A stretch of DNA of 64,000 nucleotides, taken from the NCBI RefSeq assembly GCF_014805685.1, contig NC_060885.1, forward strand, positions 28,066,132 through 28,130,131, read 5' to 3'. Source of the DNA: Silurus meridionalis (taxonomy: Eukaryota > Chordata > Actinopteri > Siluriformes > Siluridae). Below are positions 24,601 to 34,535 of the stretch, piece by piece. The position numbers and the translations under genes were made by a program. The notes under the pieces are model-generated. The model was not told the DNA's origin. It saw nothing but the letters and a program-made list of their open reading frames with translations, and searched no databases. How positions within the stretch are numbered: position 1 is the stretch's first letter; each line of letters opens with the position of its first letter.

Positions 24601-27000
24601 TCAGATTTAGGAACAATGTTCAATTGAACCCATTTGTGATATTTTCATATTTAAGCTGTAAGCAAACACGGGTTTGTGCTATTCACTGCCTGCAGCCTTA
24701 CGTACAAATCCCCTTACAAATGACATAATCTAAACAAGAATATTAAATTTTTAACTTAGCTGTGATGTTTACAGTGATGGACAAAGTACACAAACCATGT
24801 ACTTGAGTTAAAGTCGAGATGCACACGGTAAAATATTACTCCAGCAAAAATGCTCCCTTGAAACTTTCACCTGGGTAAAAAATGTACTATGATTTATTAC
24901 GACTAAAAAGGTTCCTATTATCATTTTTGTCACGTGACTTTGTTTTATCAACTCAGTTTCTGTGAAAAGACTCTAAGCACAACAATCTATTAATAGAATG
25001 ATATTAATAAGTCAAACACTGATATTTATGAAAATGATCATGAGCCCAAAACATTATTTTCAACAACTTCTAAACAATCACGCAAATAAGGCCAAGGGTG
25101 ACGTGGAAAGTTTGAGTCAGTAGTTTTCTCTTTAATTTATTAATCTGTAAATGTTCTGCTTGCTGTTGAAATGCCGCTGAACTGTATGTTGGTGATGAGT
25201 AGATACCACCTAGCGTCAATCAAAACAAGTTGAAAACAGAGTGCACGCTCTGCCCTGAGTGGTGGTTTGCTGCGTGATTGACTAGTTAAGTCTTTATCCA
25301 CTCATTAATAAAAAAGAACGACCGATTTCGCAAAATGTAGTGGAGTAAAGAGTAAGATATTTGACTTTAAAATGTAGTGAAGTCAAAGTCTCCCCAAAAG
25401 TGTCCTGAAGTTAAAGTGTACTTTACTTCATTAAAGTACAGATACACAAAAAAGCTACTTAAGTACAGTAACCATTTACATTTACTTCATTACTGTTCAA
25501 CCCTGTTTGATTTATTACCAAAAAACAACTAAAATTGCACTACAATGCACAGTCGCCTGTACATTTAGTCAAAATCTCACATCAGATGTCCAGTTTATGG
25601 GGTTAGGTTGATCTAAAGAATAGGCAAACTCATTATTTTGGTTTTAGAAATTGTTACCAATCAGCACATTATATGTGGTTTTCCACCCTAAATAAAAGAA
25701 CGAGCATGTGGAAACAAAAATAAATACGCAAAAGAAACCTGTACTTATCTGGTTGAAAGTAAAAGAGGAAGTAGGTGCAACTGTAATGACTGGATAATTA
25801 CAGTATCTTATGGAGAACTAATTCTAATCTTTGCCCAACAGTACATTCCGCCTTTTTTAGGTCCGGTTTGGAAAAGTGAACATTCTAATGTTGCCTGGCA
25901 TTGCTAAAAAAATTATTATCACAGTATTCATCTTTGTCATTTATGATTGAACTTTTAAATTAGGATTTTTTGCACACTGGAGATCAGTTTATAAATCCGC
26001 CAGTAAACAGAAGAAAAAAAAGAGAAAATCGTCAAACAGACATAAATTTAATCTGGAGTTTGCCTGTAGTGTGATCTGTCTTTGTCAACCACCACCGTCT
26101 ACCACCACTAAGAATCTGTCTTTTTAACATTTACACATTTCACTGACTGTGTTTAAAAAATCCATACTGAATTAATGGAGAACTTCATCTCACCATCTCA
26201 ACTCACACTGCAGCTTAAAGCACTCCCTGGCCGCAATTACATCACCTACTAAATAATAATACACATAACACTTTGCTTCTATGCATTAACATGAAGTCTT
26301 TCATCCCAGCTTTGGTCACACCCTGTTATTATATTACACCAACATTACCTCAGTTGATTTGTATTGCAGTTCAAGCCAGAAAATTTGCTCCTCTTGCCAT
26401 ATGTTTTTGTAGCTTCGATTATGTGCTGAAAAACATGCATTTTCACCTTAACCAATAAATAGTGGTTTGATAATCAGGCGCTGTTAGAATGCATTTAGAT
26501 TTGTAGATTGACATAAATGAAGTGGATTTAGATCATTTTGAAAGTGTAATGAAGTCATAATTTTTAAGTAAAGCTTTACAATTTTGGACAGTAAACAAAA
26601 CAAAAAATATCACAATGTTTTGCGTTTAATTGTGCATGCAATATAGTTTGCCTGATTGTTTTAAAAAAAAATTATTAATATTAAAATTACATCACATGAA
26701 TGGGACCAATATCTCTAATCTCTAACCAAGCTCTAGTTAAGAGTTTTCAATAGAGCTAGTGGTGGTTAATGTTTATTTGAACTAACCTTTAACTAAGTAT
26801 CCTATAAGACTCATGGTATGATGTTATAACTTATCTATTTTATCTATAACTTTTTTTTTATCTAATTTATTTATAACTCTATTTTATATCAAACGACAAG
26901 TATGCATGTACATTATAGGTAAGTTTTAAAGAGCTGAAGTGGAAACTTGATTACCTGCACAGATTGTGAGAGAGGAAAGGAGAAGTATGAAGCAGTCCAT
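12717..27000 (-). CDS. B7-family Ig receptor (VTCN1/CD276-like), two frame breaks
   Basis: Four minus-strand exons can be joined in phase 1: 27000-26955 (start ATG; signal peptide [15 protein letters not shown]), 19519-19170 (IgV), 18490-18201 (IgC) and 12886-12717 (transmembrane plus tail, stop TAG). The IgV exon has the first Cys in AILGCQFTP, then [13 protein letters not shown], and DTGGYQC with the second Cys. The IgC exon starts [11 protein letters not shown] and includes [15 protein letters not shown]. The last exon holds a 21-residue hydrophobic helix ([15 protein letters not shown]...) and a basic tail KIKRMRW. B7 ligands sit on cell surfaces and tune T-cell activation. As read, one base is missing near 19408 (between NLTS and LVITW) and there is an indel with a stop near 18325. 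The gene is therefore either decaying or carries assembly indels. Assignment within the B7 family is uncertain. Confidence 0.8.
13397..13456 (+). repeat. L2-type 3' tail fragment
   Basis: TGTAAAGCTGCTTTGCGCTGATGT followed by CTATACAAATAAAACTAAATT, a diverged copy of the tail at 7560-7765. It lies in the last B7-like intron. Confidence 0.5.
14515..14590 (-). repeat. Inverted L2-type tail fragment
   Basis: GGACAATGTCTCAAAGCAGCTTTACAGA is the reverse complement of the common L2 tail. Confidence 0.55.
15641..15684. repeat. (TG)n microsatellite
   Basis: About 22 TG units within the B7-like intron. Confidence 0.95.
15685..18200. other. Intron sequence of B7-like gene
   Basis: AT-rich intron. A block at 17800-17880 (TTTTTGCTTACCGTG..GATGTTTTGCCTTCATCC) recurs at 57550-57630 in the same orientation, so it belongs to an unnamed dispersed repeat. 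A block at 17290-17445 ending GCGCCTGACA could be part of an LTR but lacks a partner end. Nothing else was recognised. Confidence 0.35.
20050..20610 (-). mobile_element. Tc1-like transposon, 5' part only
   Basis: On the minus strand the terminal repeat starts at 20608 next to a TA (20609-20610). Its first bases are CTGAACAAAATTATAAACGC. The transposase begins downstream: the [19 protein letters not shown] helix-turn-helix linker is readable near 20270-20200, and [14 protein letters not shown] near 20105. The frame ends in stops at about 20050. The catalytic DDE domain and the other terminus are missing, so this is a truncated relic inside the first B7-like intron. Confidence 0.8.
20618..22060 (+). 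mobile_element. Rex/CR1-like LINE 3' half (RT end and 3' UTR)
   Basis: Reverse transcriptase pieces are readable on the plus strand: [20 protein letters not shown] near 20648, STTTLSTGA near 20780, then KFTNDT in place of the usual FADDT near 20840, and after an interruption [19 protein letters not shown] near 20970 and [17 protein letters not shown] near 21060. The 3' UTR ends with the typical GTAGCACCAGGGTTCCAGAG and AATGACAATAAAAGC tail near 22045. Several frames are broken. The same family runs on the minus strand at 57700-59060. It is a dead, 5'-truncated copy. Confidence 0.75.
20853..20969 (+). mobile_element. Tc1 transposase patch inserted in LINE
   Basis: About 100 bp interrupt the LINE between KFTNDT and VGLISKND. 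In one frame the patch reads [20 protein letters not shown], which matches the Tc1-like transposase fragment ([19 protein letters not shown]) encoded on the opposite strand at about 20165-20095. No terminal repeat or target duplication was seen around it. Confidence 0.75.
22120..22236 (+). mobile_element. Ty3/gypsy integrase fragment
   Basis: A short reading frame [20 protein letters not shown] followed by [11 protein letters not shown] matches the post-catalytic part of chromoviral gypsy integrases. It is isolated and not attached to LTRs. Confidence 0.6.
22614..23743. mobile_element. TIR element with TACCGTA ends, carrying a nested MITE
   Basis: The ends TACCGTAATTTCCGGACTATAA (22614) and TTATAGTCCGAAAAATACGGTA (ending 23743) are inverted copies. 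The interior is non-coding. The element holds the MITE 23030-23477. A second, partial copy on the minus strand at about 49380-49707 lacks that MITE. Superfamily was not assigned. Confidence 0.8.
23030..23477. mobile_element. Mariner/pogo-type MITE with TA target duplication
   Basis: Starts CAGTGGTACCTTGACCTACG and ends with its inverse CGTAGGTCAAGGTATCACTG. It is flanked by TA at 23028-23029 and 23478-23479. Within about 60 bp of each end there are further GAGGTACGAG / GAGATACGAG subterminal words. It is 448 bp and non-coding. Confidence 0.9.
23744..24771. other. First-intron sequence, no feature
   Basis: AT-rich intron of the B7-like gene. A local tandem of TTATTTTCTTATTC-like words occurs near 24460-24500. 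Nothing else was recognised. Confidence 0.35.
24772..25505. mobile_element. hAT-like non-autonomous element
   Basis: The left end CAGTGATGGACAAAGTACAC and the right end, inverted (CAGGGTTGAACAGTAATGAAG), have hAT-style CAG-TG termini. Subterminal TACTTAAGTA / AAAGTACAGATAC words resemble the family at 2785. A convincing 8-bp duplication was not found, so the boundaries are approximate. Confidence 0.65.
25506..26950. other. First-intron sequence, no feature
   Basis: AT-rich non-coding DNA upstream (on the minus strand, downstream) of the B7-like signal-peptide exon. No repeat boundary was recognised. Confidence 0.35.
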
Positions 27001-27720
27001 CTCTGCAGCAGCATTGTTTAATTCCACCTGGCTGGAGTCATCAGCGCCTAATCACAGTTTACAGTGATCCAGTCTGAGCCTGATCCTGTTTAGGTGTTTA
27101 CCAAAACAGTGAGATCACTCTAAGTTTTCGAAAAGAGTATCTCTCGTATGTCCCACACGTGGCTGCACACTTCCTCACTGAATGCACCAAATACAACCAC
27201 ATTCGAGCCGTGAATCTGAAATCACTCCCGAATTTAACCCGGATAACCCTACAAACTGCCCCACCTACTGGAGAGCATTCAACACACCTGCTACCTTTTT
27301 TTGTCATTTAGTGTATGCAACACACACACTTACACCTGTATGTATCTGTTATATTAATAAGTTCAATTACATTTTCCTTTTAGTCAAAACTACTTATTTA
27401 TTGTAATTATTCTTGCAAAAATGTTATTTTGTTTTTATTGAGGGCCAAACTAAACCGTAAATAATGACTTGATTTAAAAGATTACTGCAAATGTCATGTA
27501 TTCGTTTTAATCTGAAAAATACAGAAAATAATAATAAATCTGCTGCTGCCATTTGAGGTGAAAATAGCTATTAAACACCAAACAACAATAATAATAACAA
27601 TACATTTTTGTTGTGGTGGTGGTCCATTAATCAAGCTATTTAAATTACATTTTGGGCCATTTCATGCATTTATATTGTATAAACATTGAATAAAAAAATA
27701 AAGTACAACTTTCTAAACGT

Positions 27721-28666
27721 TACTTCTTCTTTCGGCTGCTCCCATTAGGGGTCGCCATAGCAGATCATCTCTCTCCATACCCCCAGCCCTCCCTCTACAT
27801 CTGCCACTTTCAACCCAACTACCTGCATGTCTTCCTTAAACCTCCTCCTCAGCTTTCCTCTTTTCATCTTTCTTGGTAGCTCCATCCTCAGCATTCTTCT
27901 ACCGATGTCCAAACCATCTCAATCGCGCCTGCCTCACTTTGTCACCAAAACGTCCTACATGCGCTGACCCTCTAATAAACACGTTTCCAATTATGTCCAT
28001 CCTCATCACTCCCAACGAAAACCTCAACATCTTCAGCTCTGCTACCTCCAGCTCCACCTCCTGTCTTTTACTCAATGCCACTGTCTCTAAACCATACAAC
28101 ATCACAGGTCTCACCACAGTCCTATAAACTTTCCCTTTCACTCTTGCAGATCCCTTTCTATCACAAATCTCTCCCGCTATCACTCTTCTACTCCCACTCC
28201 ACCCTGCCTGGACTCTTTTCTTCACTTCTCTAACACACTCTCCATTACTTTGCACTGTTGACCCCAGACACCCAAACTCCTCCACCTTCAGCAACTCTTC
28301 TCCCTGCAACTGCACCACTACACTGCCCTCCCTCTCATTCACACAAATGTACTCTGTCTTACTCCTACTGACTCTCATTCGCCTTCTCTTCAGCGCATAC
28401 CTCCACCTCTCAAGGCTCTTCTCAACCTGCTCCCTACTTTTACCACAAATCACAATATCATCCGCAAAACATGATAGTCCACGGAGACCCCTGTCTGACC
28501 TCGTCCGTCAACCTGTCCATCACCACTGCAAACAGTAAAGGGCTCAGAGCCGATTCTTGATGCAGTCCAACCTCCACCTTGAACCAGTCTGTCGTTACTA
28601 CTGCACACTTCACTGCTGTCACACTCTCCTCATACATGTCCTGCACCACCCTCACATCCTCTGGCT
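27721..28666 (-). mobile_element. RTE-like LINE 3' half
   Basis: On the minus strand the frame starts within the reverse transcriptase (VGLHQESALSPLLFAVVMD near 28570, then a damaged catalytic region IMFCG...MICGKSREQ near 28470-28450, where YADD/FADD would lie). It continues through KTEYICVNEREGSVVVQLQG and ARLRWFGHR near 27900. The 3' end is GGCGACCCCTAATGGGAGCAGCCGAAAGAAGAAG. That last segment is shared with the tRNA-derived SINE at 48838-49054. The catalytic site is disrupted. Confidence 0.85.
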
Positions 28667-28858
28667 AGAACTAGATATGGACCATGTTATACTTTAATTG
28701 CTTGGGGTTAACAGGATTAGTTTCCCTTCCCTTTTTATTGTCATTTGCTCTTATTTATTCAATTTGGATGTAACTTTTTATTTATATAGAGTGTAATTTT
28801 TGGTTTCAGTTGAAATTCATGTCTTTTTTTTCTCAATAGTTGTAAATATAATATTTTG
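28667..28858. repeat. Segment duplicated at 62457-62650
   Basis: Both copies share CTAGATATGGACCATGTTATAC, GGATTAGTTTCCCTT and GGTTTCAGTTGAAATTCATG in the same orientation with scattered differences. Here the segment is followed directly by the KIF15-like exon. In the other copy 1.2 kb of hAT DNA separates them. Confidence 0.85.
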
Positions 28859-28974
28859 CTGAGCTTGGCGCTCTGTGCAAACTGCAACGTGGACAGAGAC
28901 TCTTCAATACAGTTGGATCCTGGGTGGACGTTAGCAATGATGTAAGTTTTAGCATTGCCTCCAAGAGAATTCTA

Positions 28975-28976
<2 letters not shown>

Positions 28977-29011
<35 letters not shown>
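28977..29011. repeat. (CA)n microsatellite
   Basis: Short CA run just upstream (in gene direction) of the last KIF15-like exon. It is reduced to a single CACACA in the second copy at the right edge of the window. Confidence 0.9.
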
Positions 29012-29012
<1 letters not shown>

Positions 29013-29815
29013 CCATGTTCAGGTCACATCTCCACAAGCACACTGTATCCACTATGACCTTGACCTCGTACCCTGAGCAGGAAAGTGAGTTTGGAGTTCC
29101 GGTAACATATATGCAGACTCCTTCTATTGGACACGTCCACCAGAGCCCTGATCACCTTACCCAGGCACATCAGAGAGAAGTTGATGCTGCTCGCCTCCTG
29201 TGGTGTCAAAAGTCAACCAGTACACAACACAACACTTTTGAGTTTATACAGTGCTGTATTTGAAATAAAGCATCCGTTACACAAACCTTCAGAAGCGTTC
29301 CTTCTGTGTGTGTGACTTTCTGCCTCTCAGACCCTGCCAGATCTACCAGGTTGAGTTTAGTTTTTCTGATGTTCACCACTTCTTCTCCTCGCATCTCGAT
29401 GGACTCCAGCGTTATTGTAAAAACTGCATGAGAGCAAGACGACACACGATTCCTTGGCGTGGATGCTATGTGCCGTTTACTCAACCCCTTAGATAACATC
29501 TACACACAAGCGCGGGCAACAATGATTACAAATGATTACATCTAATTGATTAAAATATGGAATATGTTAAAATCTGATTCACACATACTGCCCATAAGCA
29601 GTTGTGGTGCGTGTGTTTGTGTGTTTACCGGTTAAGCCCCTGCAGCTGAAGCTGCATAGTTCTCCACTGCTCCTTGCACAGACACTCTTTTCTTCTTGTC
29701 CTCTCTGAGAGGCCGACATGCTGAGGCGCTGTGCAGGAGGTCAAAGATCTGCTCATTGTAGATCTCAATAAAAGAACATTTACACCAGAATCGCTTTGTT
29801 ACTGCAGACTGCGCA

Positions 29816-29818
<3 letters not shown>

Positions 29819-29863
<45 letters not shown>

Positions 29864-29876
29864 CACACACACACAC
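29819..29876. repeat. (CA)n microsatellite
   Basis: CA run interrupted by ATATATA, in a KIF15-like intron. Confidence 0.9.
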
Positions 29877-30294
29877 AATTATAGGCAACTCTAGAAACAG
29901 AGTCAGCACTTTGTAATCATGACCCACCTAAATGACACAGTGTGTTAAACCAGAACATCTAGTTGCTACAATCCCACAATGCATTGCAGGTACAGTGCAG
30001 GTTGAGTGTTTGATGGGTGGTTGAGTGACACAGCTCACCTTTTCCACCTCTCTGCTGATAAGGAGGAATAAATGCTCAATGCTACGAGGAATAACACCAC
30101 ACAGCTCATCAGAGAAATCTTTTAGCTTGTTCAGGCAAATGCAGCCACACACACACATGCACACACAGAGTTCATCAGCACTGTACACTGACATGAAGAC
30201 GGAGCCTCGGTGTGTAATGGTGTGTAACTCACCCAGCATGGTAAAGGTCTTTCCTGAACCAGTCTGTCCACTGCATCATCACATAAGAAGTATG

Positions 30295-30719
30295 TCGGGG
30301 CTACCTGTATTAGGCAGCAAGTGAACATTTTGTCCTCAAAGTTGACGTGTTAGAAGCAGGAAAAACAGGCAAGCGTAAGGATTTGAGCGAGTTTGACAAA
30401 TTGTGATGGCTAGACAACTGGGTCAGAGCATCTTCAAAACTGCAGCTTTAATGGGCTTTTTCTGGTTTGCAGTATCTATCAAAAGTGGTCCAAGGAAGGA
30501 ACAGTGTCATCATCATGGGTGGCCAAGGTAAATTGATGCACGTGGGAAGTGAAGGCTGGTCTGTGTGATCTGATCCAACAGACGAGTTTCTGTAGCACAA
30601 ATTGATGAAGAGGTTGAAGCTGTTAATGCTCTATGAGTCAGAACTGTTTTGGCAGCAAAAGGGGGACCAACACAATATTAGGCAGTTGCTCATAATGTTA
30701 TGCCTGGTCTGTAATTATA
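30295..30719 (+). mobile_element. DNA transposon relic, copy 1
   Basis: Shares words with 60190-60662 in the opposite orientation: AAACTGCAGCTTTAATG versus GAGCTGCAGTTTTGGAG (inverse), GATCTGATCCAACAGACGAG versus CTCATCTGTTGGATCGGATC, and GCTCATAATGTTATGCCTG at the end. This is a known teleost Tc1-like repeat type. The coding region is degraded. It removes whatever lay upstream of the KIF15-like P-loop exon. Confidence 0.65.
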
Positions 30720-30721
30720 TA

Positions 30722-31617
30722 CAGTGAGGAAAATAAGTATTTGAACACCCTGCTAATTTGCAAGTTCTCCCACTTAGAAATCATGGAGGGGTCTGAAATT
30801 GTCATCCTAGGTGCTTGTCCACTGTGGGAGACATAATCTAAAAAAAAATCCAGAAATCACAATATATGATTTTTAAACTATTTATTTGTATGATACAGCT
30901 GCAAATAAGTATTTGAACACCTGTCTATCAGCTAGAATTCTGACCCTCAAAGACCTGTTAGTCTGCCTTTAAAATGTCCACCTCCACTACATTTATTATC
31001 CTAAATTAGATGCACCAGTTTGAGGTCGTTAGCTGCATAAAGACACCTGTCCACCCCATACAATCAGTAAGAATCCAACTACTAACATGGCCAAGACCAA
31101 AGAGCTGTCCAAAGACACTAGAGACAAAATTGTACACCTCCACAAGGCTGGAAAGGGCTACGGGGAAATTGCCAAGCAGCTTGGTGAAAAAAGGTCCACT
31201 GTTGGAGCAATCATTAGAAAATGGAAGAAGCTAAACATGACTGTCAATCTCCCTCGGACTGGGGCTCCATGCAAGATCTCACCTCTCAATGATCCTAAGG
31301 AAGGTGAGAAATCAGCCCAGAACTACACGGGAGGAGCTGGTCAATGACCTGAAAAGAGCTGGGACCACCGTTTCCAAGGTTACTGTTGGTAATACACTAA
31401 GACGTCATGGTTTGAAATCTTGCATGGCACGGAAGGTTCCCCTGCTTAAACCAGCACATGTCCAGGCACGTCTTAAGTTTGCCAATGACCATTTGGATGA
31501 TCCAGAGGAGTCATGGGAGAAAGTCATGTGGCAATGACAATTTCAGACCCCTCCATGATTTCTAAGTGGGAGAACTTGCAAAATAGCAGGGTGTTCAAAT
31601 ACTTATTTTCCTCACTG
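30722..31617 (+). mobile_element. Tc1-like transposon, internally deleted, intact ends
   Basis: The inverted ends CAGTGAGGAAAATAAGTATT (30722) and AATACTTATTTTCCTCACTG (ending 31617) are flanked by TA at both sides. The interior encodes the N-terminal part of a Tc1 transposase: [20 protein letters not shown] at 31090, a GEIAKQL helix, IRKW, then after a frameshift near 31300 [15 protein letters not shown] and [10 protein letters not shown]. The frame stops at WEKVMWQ, directly before the right terminal repeat, so the DDE catalytic domain has been deleted. It is non-autonomous but could have been mobilised in trans. Confidence 0.9.
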
Positions 31618-31621
31618 TATA

Positions 31622-32935
31622 CACTGGCGATCAAAATTAGAGAACAATTTATAAACAATTGAACAATTCTAAAATAATGTCATCTTCACTGCTCAACAGT
31701 TGAAGGAGTTTTTGTCCTGTCTATACCATGCTACCAGAACACCTTTTCCACAAAATAACTAAGGCATTTCCAAAAAAAAATTATTTTGCAGAAAACACAC
31801 TGATCAAAATTAGAGAACAACAATGACTGTAGCATGGAAAAAGATTACAACAAAATTTTCTGAAGGTTACAACAGTCAGCAATTAGTAGGAAGTGTACAG
31901 GCCTCTGCTCTGAATGACTTCAGCACATCTGCAGCCACAGGATAGCACTAGTCTCTCACACTGCTCTGGTGTGATTTTGGTCCACTCTTCTTCCAGTCTC
32001 CTCCACAGTTCGGTGACTGTAGTGGGTTTCTTGGCCATAACTTTGTCGCCAAGGATTTTCCAGAGGTTCTCTATTGGGTTGAGATCAGGACTCTGGGCAG
32101 GCCATGTCATTATTTCAATGTTTTCAGTTTCAAGGAACTGCTTTACCTGTTTTGCTGTGTGACATGGAGCGTTGTCCTGCATGAACACTGCGGGCTGATT
32201 GGGTGATGAACATAGGGAAGGAACCATATGTTGTTGAAGAAGATTCTGATAAACATTTGCATTCACTCTGGCATGTAGCTGTATAAGAGGCCCAACTCCT
32301 GCTGCAGACATGCCCCAAACCATGACACTTCCTCCTCCACTTTTCACTGACTTCTTTACACACTTTGGGTTCAGTTCTCTCCAGTTTGTCGCCGAACATA
32401 ATGTTTCTCATCGGACCCAAATAAATTAAACTTGCTTTCATCACTGAAGTGAACTTTGGTTCTCCTCTGTCCACACAACATGCTCCTCAGCAAAGCTTAG
32501 TCTAGCCTTTTGATTCTTTCTGCTAATGAGAGGTTTGGTCACTGCAGAGTGGGCTTTCAGTCCAAACGCTCTTAAACGTAGAGACACTGTATGACGAGAC
32601 AGATCCTTACCCTGTTCAGCGCTGAACTGGTGAGCAATTCCAGCTGCAGTCTGGAAACGATTGCCCATTGAGATCCTCCGCAGTATCCTGTCCTCTCTTG
32701 TATTTGTGTTCCATGGACGACCAGCCTTCTTGGCGGACTTGAATGAGTTTGTGATGTTGTAAAGATTCAATATTCTTGAAATAACAGATTTGGAATGACC
32801 AACTTGTCTTGCTATGGCTGATAGGGTCATCTCTTTGGATTTCATCTGGACAACCTGCTGCCGGAAGCTTTCAGTCACTTTAGAACGGCCCACCATCTTG
32901 CAGAGTCAGTGAAACTGGAAGTTAGGCTGCCAGTT
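31622..32935 (-). mobile_element. Tc1-like transposon with frameshifted transposase
   Basis: On the minus strand the transposase starts MVGRSKVTESFRQQVVQMKS at 32896, with paired helix-turn-helix segments (ISRILNLYN; GRPWNT). The first catalytic Asp is in HFSDESKF (near 32445), the second in FMQDNAPCHTA (near 32175), and the final Glu in SPDLNPIENLWK (near 32080), so the DDE triad is legible. Two frameshifts (near 32460 and 32350) break it. The 3' terminal region carries the IR/DR-type direct repeats GATCAAAATTAGAGAACAA at 31629 and 31803. The opposite terminal repeat was not found near 32935-33060. Confidence 0.85.
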
Positions 32936-33506
32936 AAATAGGGGTTTACAGATAATCAAGGAAATTAAAATAAATTCCATAAAACTACAAAATGACCAAA
33001 TTAAACCTTCATGTTTTGAGCCAACATTCCGATATACTATAATGATTGACTTTCTCACAGACTTTCCACATAAATCATTTATATTACTGAACTCATCTGT
33101 GAGATATCCTTGATCACTAGTCCTAGATTAGGTTGACCCAGAACACTCAGTTCTTGTCTTTATCCTGTCTTCATACGCCTACGCTGTGAGAAAACCCAAA
33201 CTGTCGCCTTTTGGTGTGGCTAACCTGCGTTTTGTTGCTTTTGCCAAACGAATAACATGACCAGATGTGGAGTTGTATATGTATCTTATATGTATCTTGT
33301 TGCCATTAGTAGGTATAGTAATTTTGTTGTATGCTTCTAAAATAACCTTTTTGTATGCTTCTGTTGACCATACCCTGAACTATCGTTTTGTGGCATATGT
33401 TACTTTGCTCGTACACACACAGTGGTTCCTGTATTTCTGTTTTAGGCTTATCTTTTGCAGGCTCAGCATAACCTGGTGGAGTTGTCTCTCCCAACTTTCT
33501 CTTCTG

Positions 33507-33510
<4 letters not shown>

Positions 33511-33552
<42 letters not shown>
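33511..33552. repeat. (CA)n microsatellite in putative LTR
   Basis: About 21 CA units between TTCTGTTC and TGGCAGCC. Confidence 0.95.
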
Positions 33553-33554
<2 letters not shown>

Positions 33555-33821
33555 GCAGCCCACCCCCTTTTTTCTCCTTCTCTTTGGAAGTATATCTTCA
33601 TGTGTGAGACAGTAAACTTTGGAACTTCTCTCTGAAAGCTGACTCGTGTGTTTCATTGAGACTTCCCCGTATACATAGGAGAGCAGAGATCGAGAGGAAA
33701 GGCTGAATTCAAGAGTATCCAGTCCATGCGACAGAAGGAAATCCTGCCCAAGAAGCAGAGGATAAAACACTTCTTTACAGTTCTTGGGGGCTCGTCCGGG
33801 ATATCAGCATTCGGGTAAGTG

Positions 33822-33945
33822 CTGATTTGGTATCCTGTGATACCGTTGAAAGTGTAGGCACTCACCTCGTATGCTGATATCCGTGTTGTACTGATTTGGT
33901 ATCTTGTCGTACCGTTGAAAGTGTAGGCACGGACCTCGTGTAGTA
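33822..33945. repeat. Two-copy 69-bp direct repeat in retroviral leader
   Basis: CTGATTTGGTATCcTGTgaTACCGTTGAAAGTGTAGGCAC starts at 33822 and recurs at 33891 with few changes. It lies just after the splice donor of the retroviral relic. Confidence 0.85.
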
Positions 33946-34535
33946 AGCTAATTTGTTGTCGACGTTGTACCATCGCGCTGATCCGTAGTCACAGTAACTT
34001 GCGACTTCGAAATTTTATTAAACTGCCTTATCCATCTCGATCTCTGGCCTCCAACCTTTGTATCTAACATTGTCAGACAGCTGTACCTATATTGGACATT
34101 GGGTAATTCTGGGACAAAATGTCCTAAACCAGGATAAATCGTTGTGGGCTCACCTTTTATATTACCCCCTGGCTAGACAATTTAGCAGGGTGGACTGAAT
34201 CACAACCTCAATTTCTGACTTATCCTTGTGGTGGTACTTTTAAATCTCAATACCTGAAATCTGCACATTCCTAAATTTATGAAGGTTTGGGTGATCCTAA
34301 CTGGGATTATTCTTTCATGGGTGATAGTTGTTAAAAAAAATGGGTGAAAATGAAACCAATCTGGGATGAATATTACTCTATATCGAACTCAAAAAGAGAA
34401 CTTAAGTCTCTGCCCAGAACCAAAGCCAAGCCAAAACCATCTTTATTGCCAAATGCTCCACCCCCACCCTATCATAATCCAGATGATTGCTTCATGATGA
34501 AAAAAGAAACAGAGGTCGGGAACACTTACTGTTAG

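Larger units (their letters stand above)
28859..30270 (-). pseudogene. KIF15-like kinesin motor-domain fragment, disabled
   Basis: Six minus-strand exons with AG/GT ends are readable: 30270-30233 (P-loop GQTGSGKTFTMLG), 30125-30039 (GVIPRSIEHLFLLISREVEK), 29801-29629 (CKCSFIEIYNEQIFDLLHSA), 29499-29287 (RNRVSSCSHAVFTITLESIE and LNLVDLAGSERQK), 29197-29072 ([26 protein letters not shown]) and 28971-28859 (SLGGNAKTYIIANVHPGSN). Order and text match the motor of kinesin-12 KIF15, which helps hold spindle microtubules apart in mitosis. Damage: an in-frame TAA at 29632-29634, switch I SSRSHA changed to SSCSHA, INRSL changed to INFSL, and no N-terminal exons before the P-loop, where a DNA transposon lies. 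No donor follows the last exon. Probably a pseudogene copy of kif15. Confidence 0.82.
33185..34535 (+). mobile_element. Gammaretrovirus-like endogenous relic: LTR end, PBS, leader, gag piece
   Basis: The anchor is the 18-nt primer site TGGGGGCTCGTCCGGGAT at 33785-33802, which is the exact complement of tRNA-Pro used by murine-type gammaretroviruses. A possible LTR precedes it (from a TG near 33185, poorly defined; GATAAAA near 33760). A GTAAGT splice donor lies at 33815-33820. A degenerate gag matrix-like stretch with stops follows, and 34344-34535 is an open frame with a WVK-type segment and a PPPPY late-budding motif near residue 40. No capsid, pol, env or 3' LTR is visible. It is a broken, non-coding fragment. 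Confidence 0.65.

Noticed and set aside
27098..27307. Cys/Arg-rich frame next to the B7-like signal exon; the opposite strand reads PHVAAHFLTECTKYNHIR
   Set aside because: The plus-strand text faintly resembles the zinc-ribbon tail of a LINE protein but is too short and isolated to call.
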